Shown here piece after piece: positions 11,718-25,000 of a stretch of 64,000 nucleotides of DNA; the stretch's first letter is position 1; each line of letters starts with the position of its first letter. The position numbers and the translations under genes were made by a program. The stretch is from Trichaptum fuscoviolaceum. Taxonomy: Eukaryota; Basidiomycota; Agaricomycetes; Hymenochaetales; Trichaptaceae. The DNA lies in contig CAJSYZ010000009.1 in the NCBI GenBank assembly GCA_910574455.1, forward strand, positions 2,249,040 through 2,313,039, in the 5' to 3' direction. The notes beneath the pieces are model-generated. The model saw only the letters and a list, made by a program, of their open reading frames with translations. It did no database searches and had not been told where the DNA came from.

Positions 11718-13871
11718 CTAACCCCTTCTCTTCATTCCGAAGCAACCTTCATAACCATGGCTCTCCATGGGTGAAAGCGTGTCCCTCCAACGACCCACCA
11801 GGTATCCATCCGACTCGCCATCCGAGGGAACGCCAACAAGGTATCCACGGTATAGCCAGCTTCCGCGATCGCCATGGGTCTATTGAAGAGTAGGAAGGAC
11901 CAATTAGTTGTCTATTCCCAAGAGAATAGCCTGTGTAAAAGGCACAGAAAGAAAATGGCACTCACATACACCTTGCTCACGCTAACAAATCCATCACACC
12001 TTCTTACTCTCCCTATCAATTTGAATCCGCCCCAACTCGAGTGACCTTCCCCTTTTAGCAATATGTCTCTGACACGCTTCCCATACACCACCCCGCCCTC
12101 CGCACGCCGATTCTCGTGCTCCTTGACGAGCTCCGGACTATACCTCTGATACGTGAAAGTGGTGGGCTGAAGAGAAGAAGTACCAGTGGTGGGGGCAGGG
12201 AGCATCACTTTAAGAGCACCAGGTGATTCCGTTATGAATGCCGTATCTGGGATGTGTGCGTTGAGTGCATCACCCTCCGGAAGGGGTGATGGGTTGAGGT
12301 TATTTGACACCTGAGGATTACTGGAGGAGGATTGATATGTTGATGAAGACGAAGAGCCTGGAGAAGAGAAGGGCACATCCGCAAGTAGATGATATTCTCG
12401 TATACACCATGTTTGTCGGTGCTGTGCAATGAGACTATTATGCAGCGTTGCGGGTGGCCCACCGCCGAGAAGATGTGAGTACGAGGTGAACTCCGTATAC
12501 TATTTGTATAAGAGGGGGATTCAAGATTCAGTCAGTGCATCAAACAGAAGTGAAGCGAAAATGAGCTTACCGAAAATACGCCCTCCCAATAGCCTTCGAG
12601 GCTACCCGGCCGAAAGGTCAAAGTAGGATTTATATTCGCAATTGTCGGCTCTACAGGGAGAGCACGTGCCCACTCGTACTCCCAGCGTTTGTCTTGCGGC
12701 TGCTCAGAAGTTCCCGCAGAGAATGCAAGAAAAGCCCCATTGGCGTCCGTACTTCCAGGATCGATCATGAACTGCAAATGGGGACCATAAATTGCGTCAA
12801 TTCCTGTAAGAATTCCTACCAAATCGGAGTTGGTATCGCTCGGTAAAGTCGCATTTCGTTCATGTGCGCGCATAGCGAGGTAGGCAAGGATGGCGGGTAT
12901 AGATGCAGGAAGGGGCGTGAGCTCTTTCAAAGGAACGGAAAAGAGGGTAGGAGGCGGGGGATTGGCTACGGGAAACGATGCTACTGGACGTGCCGGATCA
13001 ACCGGAGTAAAGCTATCGCTACCAGGAACCCCGAAATGAATGTGTGAGGTTCTGGGACTGAACGATGTCCAAGGTAGAACAGAGAGTGGGTACTGTGTAT
13101 TTGTCAGGACTTCGAAATCTTGGTATAGGACGTGTAGACGCACCTTGTGAGCACCAAGAGCATATGTCTTGACTAAGTTATGCGCCTGCCTGAAGAGCAT
13201 GTTATCTTCGAAGTATTTACCTGTATAGCCAATAGAAACACGACGAAGTCAATAATCCAGAACTATAATGGAGAATAACACGCACCGGGATCCAAGAAGA
13301 ACCAAAATAACCACATAGCGAGTGCAGCACGTGTGTCGTCCTCGGGCCATTGCTGTCCAAACATCTCTTTCGCCCCCCATCCGCGAGGATCGAACCAATA
13401 TGTTCTTAGCCAAAGATCGATTGAAGCATAGAGGCGAAGCTGCTGTAGGTTCTTCTCATTATGTTCAAGCATCATCAAGTACGCTGTCCAGAGGGTTTCA
13501 TCGAGTGTAGGTGCTGAGTTTTCCTGCTCCAAGTCGGGCGCAAGGAAGTCCGACTGTGTGCGAATGCGTTTGAGAACGCGACAGCGTCGGACTAGCTCGG
13601 CGGCAAGCGCTGATACGGTCACTTCTGCTCTTGCATCTGCGCTGGGGCTGAGCGCACGAAACCGTCGGAGAGGCGCGGATATATCAAACTTAGCAATGAA
13701 GATTCTGGCATAGAGATGTGGGTTGTGCAGAATATTGAGAATGCGATGAAAGCGTTTGTTGAGAATGACGAGGACTGGGAGTGCTGATGGTGGGCCGAGC
13801 AAGGTGGATGTGCCAGCGAAGAAAGCGATGTGCTCGATGAGCTCGTCGGGTACATCTTGGATAGTTGTCAT
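11718..13871 (-). CDS. F-box-like domain protein (paralogue A)
   Basis: Five exons on the minus strand: 13871-13286, 13220-13144, 13092-12571, 12421-11966, 11879-11718, giving 600 residues. Residues about 5-60 form an F-box-like domain (VPDELIEHIAFFAG ... ALPVLVILNKRFHRIL ... YARIF), the typical SCF-ubiquitin-ligase adaptor motif of mushroom F-box expansions. The rest is a conserved but unnamed region containing TWCIREYHLL and a C-terminal GFKLIGRVRRCDGF block. Every exon matches the same region of the plus-strand gene at 16118-19125 (for example YLMMLEHNEKN versus YLMLLESDGRN, and RGYLVG versus RGYIHS ... VGRWR), which fixed the splice sites, including a 51-base in-frame intron at 13143-13093. 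The substrate is unknown and the F-box function is inferred. Confidence 0.85.
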
Positions 13872-16117
13872 GGTTTTATGTTTTACCAGAGTTGAAGGTA
13901 TGGCAGACGATGGAAGTGATAAGCAAGTTTCCCGACGTGTAAGTGCGGCATTTCGTTACTAAACTAGGACTGGTTTCGTTTCTATTCATGTTGAAGATTG
14001 ATGAGATAGCAGACGACGAGTAAGGTATTAAAAATTAGAATCATGGAAGGCGAGTTATTGACTTCATTACATCCCAGAATCTTCAGCAACTTGACTCAAG
14101 AACAGATTTGAAGTTGACTTAGAGTTGAAAGTGCAACAACTTGAAAACTCACGTGATGAAGAGCTACCCGAGACGCGTCGCCTGAACACGCCCTCAACCT
14201 CCCTCTTGCTACTGCCATCATGTCGAAAACCATAGTATCACCGTCTTATTCAGGTCATATTCACAACGAGCTAAAATGCAAGACAATGTATCTTCTTGCG
14301 TTAGAGGTGTGATGCATGTAGGTTGCGAACTTTAAAGTGTATGTGGTGGTAACATGAGTCAACATTCACATTTCTGAGCAGGCTACTCTTGACGTTCGTA
14401 ACGAACACATCATTGGGACCCTTCTTCTACCACGCGGCTTCCTTGCTAAGATTTAGGACGTTAGCTCGCACCTCCCTCAGAGAAAGGAGGATTCGTGACC
14501 ATGTTCAAGTACGGGTCAGTTCTTGTGCCGGGTGGCATTAACTAACAAATGCTGTTGGTGCATTGCTTCGGGCGGTATCGGTCCAAATATTCGTGATTCA
14601 AAGCAAGCAAGTCATGCTACGGATCCACCGGCATACACAACATCATCGTTTGACCTACAGTAGCTCACTTTGGCAGTGAAGAATTTGGATTCTTCCGGGC
14701 GCACCATGTACGTTCGCCTAATTTGTAGTACTTTCTCCGTCTCCATCGTCAGACAAAGCTAATTAAATCAAATTTTCGATAGAACGAAAAGTCTATGGCA
14801 TACAAACCTTGGACACGGATGTAAAAGAATGATTGTTTTTCACTGGCATGGCTATTTTTAACAACTTGAATGACGTTGTATACGTCTTCCCGATGGACTT
14901 GCCAGCGGCGGAGGTGAAGTTCATCGAAAAGTGCCAGCGTTCTGGTAATATTGCGATGACCGCGGACGGTACGGCGGATAAGGTCTTGTATCGGCTGGCC
15001 ATGAGATCCAGGACGAAAGAAAATGGAGAACTCTTAGGAGTGAAAGGTGCTGAGCATGTCCATGCAGCAGGTCAGGCTCTCTCGTTTCTCAAGCAGCCTG
15101 GCCAAATTGAATGAATCGATTGTGCAATGACGGAGAAAGAGGCGATGATATGAAGTAAGACTTCACTGGGAGGAGTGGTGTTGACTAAATTATGTTTGCG
15201 CCAACGACTGAGCTAGCGGCGTTAGGCTAATAACATCCGGGTCCGTATCCTCGGTCACGACTATGCACCAGCAAAGCGGTTACTTCCTTACTTGTTGCAA
15301 CGGGACAGAGGGCCTTCGATGTGAATTTCTGCAAGTGATGACGTGGTAACGGCAGCGACAGCGATGTCGAAGTAGCTGCTGTGTAAGTGCATTTCTGCTT
15401 TCGGGGACGGCGGATAGCAATGCTCATCAGACTCGGTTTATTCGTCGGATGTAGATCATCCGATTGCAGAAGTTGATCGTCAAGACGCAGAGGCGACACT
15501 GCTTGGAGCAAGCGAAGGGTTGTCAGCATTGATAAATGAGAACAATAGGTACAGAACTTGAAGACGGAGAGCCTCAAGACCGCCGACGGACGAGGTATTC
15601 ACAACGCTCGCAAGTAGGAAGTTTGGCGAACAGGCGTGTGTATGGAACCCAAAACGTATTGAACGGCACGGGCGGCGTACTCGTAATTTGCAAAGGTTGC
15701 GCGGCAATAAAGCAAGGAAGGAATTGATGAACGAGTCCGCGGGTAAGTGCTTCTATTTCGTGAAGACGGGGGGGCTGTAATAACAAGTGTTCTCGCAGCG
15801 AAGCACTTGCCTTGTGTCTCGTAACCACGAATCCAATGATTGAGTATGCTTCGCTTTTGATCGCCGCGAGCGGGGAACTCGTATATATTTACTCAAATAG
15901 GAAGCATGCCTTCAAATCAAGCGGATGACGTAACATCAGGCTCCCAGAATGGAGCTGACAGCGTCCCCGGCCGTAGCTCTTCGCTGCTCTTGCATCCTCC
16001 GTTCATCCTGAGCCATGCCATCACCTACTTATAAACCACATTCTCTGTCTCAAGCCTGCCTTCTTCTATGCCCCCCTTCGCTGGTCAATACTCGACGTCG
16101 CCCGTAACCCCCTGCAC
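13872..16117. other. 2.2 kb spacer between the head-to-head F-box-like genes
   Basis: Contains both promoters. The longest frame (14833-15114 plus, 93 residues) has no recognised domain. No second gene could be supported. Confidence 0.4.
16030..16035 (+). promoter_or_regulatory. TATA box of F-box-like paralogue B
   Basis: TATAAA lies 88 bases upstream of the ATG at 16118 and is followed by a pyrimidine-rich initiator-like stretch (CTCTGTCTC), a usual fungal core promoter layout. Confidence 0.45.
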
Positions 16118-19100
16118 ATGAGCAACTCATCTTGTTACCTGCCGTACTTGGCCGTCGAGCTCCTTGAACACATTGCCTACTACTCCGCGTCTCCCCTTGG
16201 TCCACCATCGTCTGTTCTCGCGCTGCAGCTCACCTGCAGATCAATACACAACGCGCTCCTGTTCAACAGGGATAGGCCGTACCTCTATGACCGCATCTAT
16301 CGTTTGAAGTTCGATGTTCAAGCTCCCAGACGTAGGTTGGGGAGCGGCATTCTAAACCCATCCACGCTTGCCGAAGAACTCCGACGGCGATGTTTTATGC
16401 TTCAGCGCATTCGTTCGTTCGACATGACAAGCCCGAGCATTCGAGATGACCTTTGGTTAGCGTACCTTATGTTGCTTGAGAGCGATGGACGGAATGAGCG
16501 GCAACTGATTGAGTGGGCCGGGCTGCGAGATTACGCTTTGGCATATTTAGTAAAAAGCCTCGGAGAACATAGGGATAGCTATGGCTGGCCAACTGAGTCG
16601 GAAGAGAATGCGCTTGCGGTGTGGCTGCTGTGGATGTCCGGTGACGAAGGTAAGCTCGTGACGTTCATATATCTTACGCAACAGGACTTAAGATTGTCTT
16701 TTGCTCTCTCATATCGAACATTACTACAGACAGCATTCGTCGTGAGCCAGCTGAGATTCGAAGTCTCGTGCTTCGCATTTTGCAACCGTTTGTAATTGCA
16801 CCCTTCAAGGTGAGCGCTCGGCATTTTATGTGAACAAATATGCGAATGCTAATTCTTCATCGTATTACATAGTATCAGGCTGCTTTTGTTCCGGATACGC
16901 ATTTTACGCTTCCTCTGGCTGGAACCCCTACATCAAATCCACCCCGGTGCATCACAACTCCCCACGGCCAGTTTCCTGTGTATCGTGATCCAATTCCTGC
17001 TCACCAGCCAACTGTTCAACATTTCGGGCAGTCTTTAACAATTACTGCACCACCCCTCACGCCAGCTGCTCTTCTGTGTATCCATGCCCGGCGCCAACTA
17101 GGCTACATGCAACCACCCGAAGATCTTCTCCCCTACAGATCTGACCTGGGTCCGGGAGAAGTTGGTCCCACCCTGGAAGATTATTCCGAAGTCAACGAGA
17201 GAGTGAAAACTTGGTGCATCCGACATGCTTTGTCTAATGGCAATCACGACTCGTTCCCTTCGTTTGTTGAAGATCTGAACAGCAATGTCGGCGAAGAACA
17301 AATGGACTTGGATAGCTTCGAAGCTCTCCCGTCTTCTGCTTCTTGCTATTCAGGTTTAGGACAGAGCAATCTAAGCATGCAACATGAACACGATTGGTTG
17401 AGGATCACGCATTGTTATAACCCTTGGCTAGACGCGAAGATCAAGATTCGAATCTTCACACCCGGGATGTTGCATGGTCTTTGGGCGGGCAGGATGTTTG
17501 TAAGTGACTCATTCAGCTCTGAAGACATTTCTGAGTTGAATGTTCTCCAGGCTTATGATGTAGCGGATTATTTTCAACTGGCTCAGAAGCATCAAGCTCC
17601 AGATGCTTTGTTCGTTAAAGGAGCCGAAAACTACCCACCATCGTATCAACGACCGTTTTACATGCGCATCCGTGAGCACCATTGTTTATCCGAGAACCTT
17701 CCAATAGGATGGGGGCAGGGCTTCTACGATCGCGAGTCCGATGGTCTTTCGAATGCCTACTTCCCACCTGGGACGGAATTCGCTGAAAGTAGAGTGAGTT
17801 TACCCCCATTTTCTTTCGGTCTTTCAACAGGAGATACGAACTGTCTTTTCCACAGGCAGCCGGACAAGCTCGCGTATACGATCCGAATACTGAGGAATTC
17901 CTGTTCTACGAGACATACCAACCAAACCGGCCGAACTCTCATGTGGCCACTGGTGGGTGCAAGCTCTGTCGCCCAAGGTTCACCTCGGTACCTGCCAACG
18001 AACCCGAGGTCACCATGTGCTCCGCGTTGCTGCAATCGGATACCACTGGCATATTGCCCGCGTTAACACCTGAACAGCGCAAAGAGGCCGAGCAGATTTT
18101 TTCTGATGAGGAGCACGAGGATACCTGGGAAGATGGCGTCGAGAACGGATGCATCAACGATATTATAATTACAGGCGAGGTGAGCAATTGCGATTCTCTT
18201 CTATTCCGAATGCTTGCCTTCTTTTCCTTTCCTTTTCCGTTGTTTTTTTCAATGATCATCGTGTAGTGTCCGGGATGCGTAAACTATGATGGAAATGGAG
18301 AAGGCTTGGGCTGGTTTGTTCACACTAAACGCTCAAGTGCAAGAGATCGGAATGACGGGAGGCTCGGGGCGCTCATTGTTGGTTATTGAAGCGTTGTAGA
18401 GCTACCTCTTCATGAGCTCTTTTGATGCTAAACTTCATTCCTTATTGTCTCGCGTTCTGTTATTCATTTCGACTTCTTTGCTGATAATGTGCCTTCCTGT
18501 CTTCAGACAGATTACGACCACGGCAGAGCTTGGGGCTCGTACAGGCTGTACGGCAGAGTTCGAGACTCAGACGGTTTCATCATCCTTCTCCGATTCCCTG
18601 TGAGTGGCCTTGTTCTATTTGTGTTCCGCTTCGCGATTTCATCTCCGCAATTCTCGCTGTCCCCTTCACATTACCATCTTTTCCGCACCTTTTCCCGCTC
18701 CCCATCAACGTCATCTACTTTATCTTGTTAATGGTATTATTTCTTGTTCTTCTTTCCTTCGGCCCAGGCAACCAACGTCCTTATTTTGTCATTTGACGAT
18801 CACCCGTGTCTACTTCTTCGTCGTCTTTCATTCCCTCCTTCCCCATTCGTCTGATTCTCGATGTCAGGACTGATGCTTTTATCCGTTAATAGGAAGAACC
18901 TAATACACGCGGCGCAGGAACGTTTATCTTCCGCGGCTGTAAGTGGTCTGTTCATTAAGGTGCCCGCATCTACTACGGGTGTCACTGTCTCTTCACATTC
19001 GCTGATTTTATGCTACAGATATCCATTCAAATCAAAATTTTGTCGGTAGGTGGCGTGCTGCAAGTGAGTCCCCGGACGCATTCACAGCTGTAGAGGGCAA

Positions 19101-19125
19101 CTTTTCCCTCTGTAAGATGACTTGA
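16118..19125 (+). CDS. F-box-like domain protein (paralogue B)
   Basis: Eight exons: 16118-16649, 16730-16809, 16873-17499, 17551-17793, 17856-18179, 18507-18599, 18893-18938, 19019-19125, giving 683 residues. The N-terminal F-box-like region (LAVELLEHIAYYS ... LALQLTCRSIHNALL) is followed by conserved blocks shared with paralogue A: RRRCFMLQRIRSF, MRIREHHCLSENLP, YRLYGRVRDSDGFI and FVGRWRAA. The protein is about 80 residues longer than A, mainly from an acidic insert (SDEEHEDTWED) before the GRVR block. Introns 5 and 6 (327 and 293 bases) are unusually long for this window, but the flanking exons match paralogue A in order and phase. Likely a ubiquitin-ligase adaptor; its partners are unknown. 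Confidence 0.85.
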
Positions 19126-22078
19126 CGACCTAGCAAGTTCAAGGCACCGAAGATCAAAATATGGGCGATATAACTTTTCTCGGATATCTTAAAATGGACA
19201 TGCTGTTCTGTATGTCTACTGCCACGTATTTTGGACGATTATTGTGGCGCTTGAATGGACACTGCAGTATCTTCCATTCCACCATCCCCTGTTCGGATCA
19301 CAATGTCATATTTGTAACACAAACGCACTGCAAAGAGCCCGCCAACACGCCAAGCAGACGGCGGAGAGAGGAGAATTCACGGACAGCAAATGTTAACGTC
19401 ATCGCGATACGAAAACTATATCTTGTCGACGGAGATAAACTTCGGAGCAACGTGCATGACTGCGCCTGCCTGTTGTCGGAGGCTGTTCGTCTTCTATCAC
19501 CATTCTCAAAGCATTGACGATCTCATCGAATGGCCGAATTCGTCAACTTCATCGTGTTTACACTGTCTCGTTGTCTCGTTTCCGATTTGAAAAGGAGTGT
19601 GATCGCACGTAGCTATCCCCCTTGATGGCCGCATTACAAACTTTATTTTCGCATAAACTCTATGATGGTTCGGTCTAAACTCCTCCACAACCTTCATCTG
19701 GACCCGAGGAAAAGGGCTGCAAACGACGACGGCGTCAGCACGGCCAGATGTGAGCGCGTTGCGTCAATATAGCACAGGCTAGGCCTTGCTTTTACGATCA
19801 AACGTCAAGCTTCATGAAGATAGGCGCGTATAAACCCCGTCCGTGCGTGGTCGTTCTTGCTTCAAGACAACGGGGATATTCTGGTCATCAATGCAGATAG
19901 TGAAGCCTGTGGTCATAGGAGTTTCGTACCGCTTACGAGCAGCCGTAGTTTCACTGCCTTGTGTCCAATTCGCCGTCTTTATTGACGGAGAACTCAAGTT
20001 GGGCCGCTCTATCACAGCTACGACACTCCATTCAATTCTATTCTCAGTGGCTTTCCCAACCGCTCGTCCCGGGTCTACTGCGATCTTCGTCCTTACCCAT
20101 TTCGCATCTCAGGCCTCTTTCATCTCATCCTCCATCGAGCTTCTATCACGTTCACAATTCAGTCCTCTCAGGTCGCCGCTCATCTTAGCCCCGGTTTGTA
20201 CATCATCAAACCCCGCACTCTCTCATGTACCAGTGCTGGACGGAAGCGAGCACCTTATTAGCCGTTGAGCTAAAAGTACCACATCGCCGCGGACATACCC
20301 ACTTCAGAGCCTAATTCTGCATTGCAATTGGACATCAATAGAAGCCAGTCTTGTCGTGTACCTGATTCATCATCTTTGTTTCTCATCGACGCTCGGACTC
20401 GTCAATAGATAAACAGCAGTGCTCCCTCACTCAACAATAACCGCATGCCAGTGCATCGTCTCGCACCGCATAATCATCTTATGTAAAATAACTTATTTGT
20501 ACACGTTATGTTGTGGTAAAACTATCTTTATTCCTTCCGTTCCATCTTACATCTCTATTAGTCCGGGAATGATTACGAAGATCGAGACAAACCAGCGGAA
20601 TGACAAATTCTCTCAACTTCTCCTGGTCTAACGGGCGGTCGATAAAGCCATAGTACACTCTGTTGGTGGGCAGTCCCTGTTTCAGTTAGCAACAACATAC
20701 CACTTACGTCCCTTTATGCAAAATGCCGATGTATCATTAACGGCGCCGGCTAGTCGAAGACTTGTAACTGTTCACCTCTCCGTTCGCAACAACACCCTGA
20801 ATGCACTGTCGGAGGTTGGTGTTCCCCGTGATTCCGAGACTGGTCGCCAAACTTCCTGTGAAAATCACGGTATAGGAACTTCTTGAAGCGGTTTCTCTGA
20901 CTTCGTAAAGTGAAAGCACTCCTGCTTGAACAATACCTATGAAAAAGTTGCATGTCCATCGCAACATGCTTACGCGCTTCGTCGAGCCTTTGAGTTCTCA
21001 TGCTGCTCCCGATATCGACAATGCGCACTATTGATTGGCGCATCCTCCTCCCCATGAACCCTTGCTCCTCATCCTCATAAAAACACCTCATGAGTGTTGT
21101 CGTGAAGAAATGCACATGCTACGCGATATCATGTTGTTTCTGTATGAATACTACATACCAGCTCTCACAACACAAAAGTTGAAAAGTTTTTCTCAAATGT
21201 ATGTTCGTCTTTATCGTGCTCTGCCTTACAAGCTGAAACACCTGAAGAACTTGTAGATCTCACGTAGAAAGGGGGCAAGCATCTGCTCTGCATCGCTGGT
21301 GAAAGCCCACGTGCCACGTACTGGCCTTTGAGAAAGGTTCACATTGACGAGGTTTGCGAGCACGTGTTCTCGACGTAGAGAAGAAACGCCCTAGAGGGTG
21401 CGGGGACGAATGGCCTGGACATTTTCGAAAGGTCAGTAGTTAACTTGTATCCCCTCTTATGAAGTAATTTCGCCATCTCCAGGGAACGTGCAGATGCAAA
21501 GACCGACACAGACTCACGTTTTAATGCTCCTCACGCTTCGTTCGCCCCCCCCCCCCCCCTCCCTCCTCGGCAGCGGAAATCGTCTTCTGCGAGTAAGGCA
21601 GCGATGGCAACGAGGACCAGCATAGTTCATCGTCGTTAACTAGCGTGTTGCCCCAGTGGCTCGCCGATCACGTCAAGCATTATAGTGCTCTTCGTGGTGC
21701 AAAGGCTTACTTGAATCTCGGTGGGTTTACGAATACTACGACACCGTCTCACGGCGATTCGGGGCGTCTCGGCTCCTGGGCAATAACACTTTGTATTTTA
21801 ATCGATACGAACTACATAACATACCCGCGCGCACATGCTGGTCAGAGGCAGAAACGGAGAACTAAGGACAAAGAGAGAGCGAGTGCACCCTAGATTTCAC
21901 GTAAAGCGGGGGTTTTCGAATCCGAGTGCCAGTCGAAGAACAGGAACATCGTCACAGTGAGTTCCTTGAAGTTTTTCCCCTGGAGTTCCAAGATTAGTCA
22001 GAGCAGATATCTTACACTAGCTTCATGAGACTAGCATTTTAGTCCTTATACACAAGCCGAGTAGTCCCAGTATTATCG
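19126..22078. other. about 3 kb with no convincing gene
   Basis: Open frames at 19161-19517, 19843-20268 and 20750-21115 overlap on both strands and show no domain or splice support. A cytosine homopolymer lies at about 21545-21559. Otherwise nothing is visible. Confidence 0.4.
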
Positions 22079-25000
22079 TCAAGTCAGCAGTTGACCAATC
22101 GTCATTGTTGCGAGGTGCATCTTCTTCTCTTTAACCTCTTCCATGCGGTCTTCGATGGTGTCTGCGATGACCAGCCTTATGATTTGGACCTCACGCTTTT
22201 GGCCTATCCGGTACTGCAAGCCGTTCAGCAAACAAACGTACTTAAGCGACTACAATGGACATACCACTCGGTCCACGGCCTGAGTCTCGACGGCGGGGCT
22301 CCTAAAACAAATGGGGCATCAGAACGGCCGCTATCTGTGTCAGAAGCAAAGCACATGCCAGTGGGGATCCATGAGAAAGACCCTCTGGGCGGCTGTGAGG
22401 TTTAAGCCCAAGCCCCCAGCCTTCAGGCTCATAAGAAACACTTCACACCCGATGTCATTGTCAAAGGCGTTCAACGCTGCTTTCCGCTGCTTCAATGCCA
22501 TCGTGCCATCTAGTCGGATATACCGAATCTTATTCGCGTCAAGGGTGTTCCCGATCCTGTGCGCAAGAACGATGAGTAAAGAACCAGGCCGAGACCAGAC
22601 ACGTACTTGTCCAGCATCGTCGTCCATTGTGAGCTGTGTCGCATCGCGTAAGTCATCAGTGACAGTCAGGTAGAGATACGACTCACAACACAACGGATTT
22701 AATGGGTTTGTAGTCTTTGGTACAATGGGTCTTGTCGTAGTTGGCTGAAGCTGGGTTCTTGCGCGACGACACTAGCAATGCGTCCAGTAGGTAATCGACC
22801 TTGGTCGAAATGTCGCGGCCTCGGCCCCTCGGTGCCTCTTGTATCCCCTCCGCACGAGCGGTCTCGCCTGAGTCAAACTCCAGCACATCGGCCGCAGTCA
22901 ACGGCGCGTCGCAGTCAGCACATTGGGCAGCCGCCTTCTGATCCATGGGCGGCCACTCGGAGAAGACAGCAGGAGTCAGACATCCATGGCAATATATATG
23001 TCCGCAGCAAGTCACAAACGGCCGTTCGCTAAGACGTGCAGCAGGCTCTTCACCGAGATCCTCGGACTCGTAATTCGAGTCGTCTTCCGCGTCATCTGTG
23101 GTTTCCAGACACGCTGCTAATTCGGCGCCACAGTGACTGCACTGGAGCTCACCGCTGCTGTCCAGCAGCTGAACCAAATCCCCCGCCATCTCCATCGTGA
23201 AGCCATCGCCGATGGTTGGCGCATACGACGGATGACAGCACAGCAACCGCAGGCGCAGTAGCCTCGACAGGACGTGCATACCGGTGGCTGGAAGACTTTC
23301 ATCGGCGGTCACATCACCCTTCACTCTGTTATAGAGCTGGCGCTCGTACTCGCTGAACTGCAGGTATTTGGTCTCGTCCGACTTCGGTTCGAGCATGACT
23401 ATTGGCTTTCCGTTGGCGTTCAACGAGTTCTTCATCCGGCGCATGGTTATCGGCCTCAGAAGCTCGACGACATTACTATACCCTTCGATCGGGTCGTTCT
23501 TGATTGGATTCGTAATCCATTCTGTCCACACTTCGTAGTTGTCAAAGGGCTTTATCCGGAGGAACCTTAGCAGGGAGAATAGGTCCTCCAGTTTGTTCTG
23601 GATGGGGGTGCCCGTCATGCACAGACGTCGGTTGGCTGCTAATTCACAGACGGCCTTCGCGGTCTTGTCTTTCCAGGACTTGATCGTGCTAAAACAGGAC
23701 GTATGAATGAGTATCCGAGCACGATATAGACAGAATCACGACTACACACTGTGCCTCGTCCAAGACAATACGGAACCAATGCACTCGCGTGAGGGGCTTT
23801 TCGTATGTATTTTTTTCAGCTGCCACCGTTCCGTATGATGTTAGGATCACATCAAAGTTGACCAACTCGTCCACGTCCATGCAGCGTCCTTTGCCCATGT
23901 GAACGTAAACACGGAGCTCGGGCCCCTTGAGATAATGTGCAGCTACTTGACACACGAAATCGCTTTTCCCGTTATATATGTGTACATTGCCCTTCCAGTG
24001 CTGGCCGAACTGAGTCTCCCAGTTCACGAGCACGCTCGTTGGGCATATAATCACAGTGGCCCGACTCCTGACTCGGCGATCCCCGGTCTCTGTGGGTCTC
24101 TTGGCATATTCGGCGGCCGAATCGTGTGTGGTTGCGATCAAAGCCATGCAGGTCAGTGTCTTCCCCAGGCCCATCTAGTAGGCGACGCTTTATCAGGAGA
24201 GTTACTTGCATATAGCGGAAAGACAACGTACATCATCCGCAAGCAGGGCGGAATACGCCTCTGTCGGTTTCTTCTTCCGCTCGACGGTATTCGCAATACG
24301 ATGGCGCCAGACCGACTCCTCGGCGTTGTGCAGCCACAGAGATTCGGGTTCGATTAGTTCCCGCTCGCACTCCATTAGCTTTCTCAGAGCACTCTGTTGG
24401 TGGGGATGGAGTTTGGTACTGAACGCAGGATCTGACGAGACAGAAGCTGAAGTCAGCTTCGGCACGAGGAACCGGCGGAGAGAGCTTACACGACAATACA
24501 TCCTCGTATTCGCATTCCGTCTCCAGCGACTTCAAGACGTTTGTTGGCACGTCCTTCGTTTTCGCTTTGGACGATTTTGCCTCTTTCTTGATCGTAACTT
24601 TGGCGGCTATATGCATTTAAGCTGTCATATCATGCGAAAAAGAACAAGCTGGTTCCGTACGTTTCGTTGATTGGGCTCTCGGTCTAGCAAGTGCTTGCCG
24701 TATCGGAGTGGCCGTCGGCGCGACTGGCGGTTCCGTGGAGGACACGTATTGAAGCGGTGCGTTGATCTGTGATACGTGCGGGTTCGTGTAATAACAGGGC
24801 TTCGTGAAGTAGTCTTCCCAGACCTCGCAAGGGTGTGCCAACGATAGACCACCGACCTGTCGCAGGTGGTTTGAGATGACAGGTATGCTGCGGGCTGCTG
24901 TCTTGATGACCATCAGCAACGCAGCCTTCGACGTCTAGTGTATGCGTTAGCTATATGCTATGAGCGAAGAAAGTCAAGCCCCACTCACGCTTGTGGCCTT

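Noticed and set aside
14833..15114. 93-codon plus-strand frame between the F-box-like genes
   Set aside because: Starts near an unrelated stop, has no recognised domain and an equally open antisense frame; could not be supported as a gene.
19843..20268. 141-codon plus-strand open frame with hydrophobic stretches
   Set aside because: Low-complexity Ser/Leu composition, no splice partners, and a competing open frame on the other strand.
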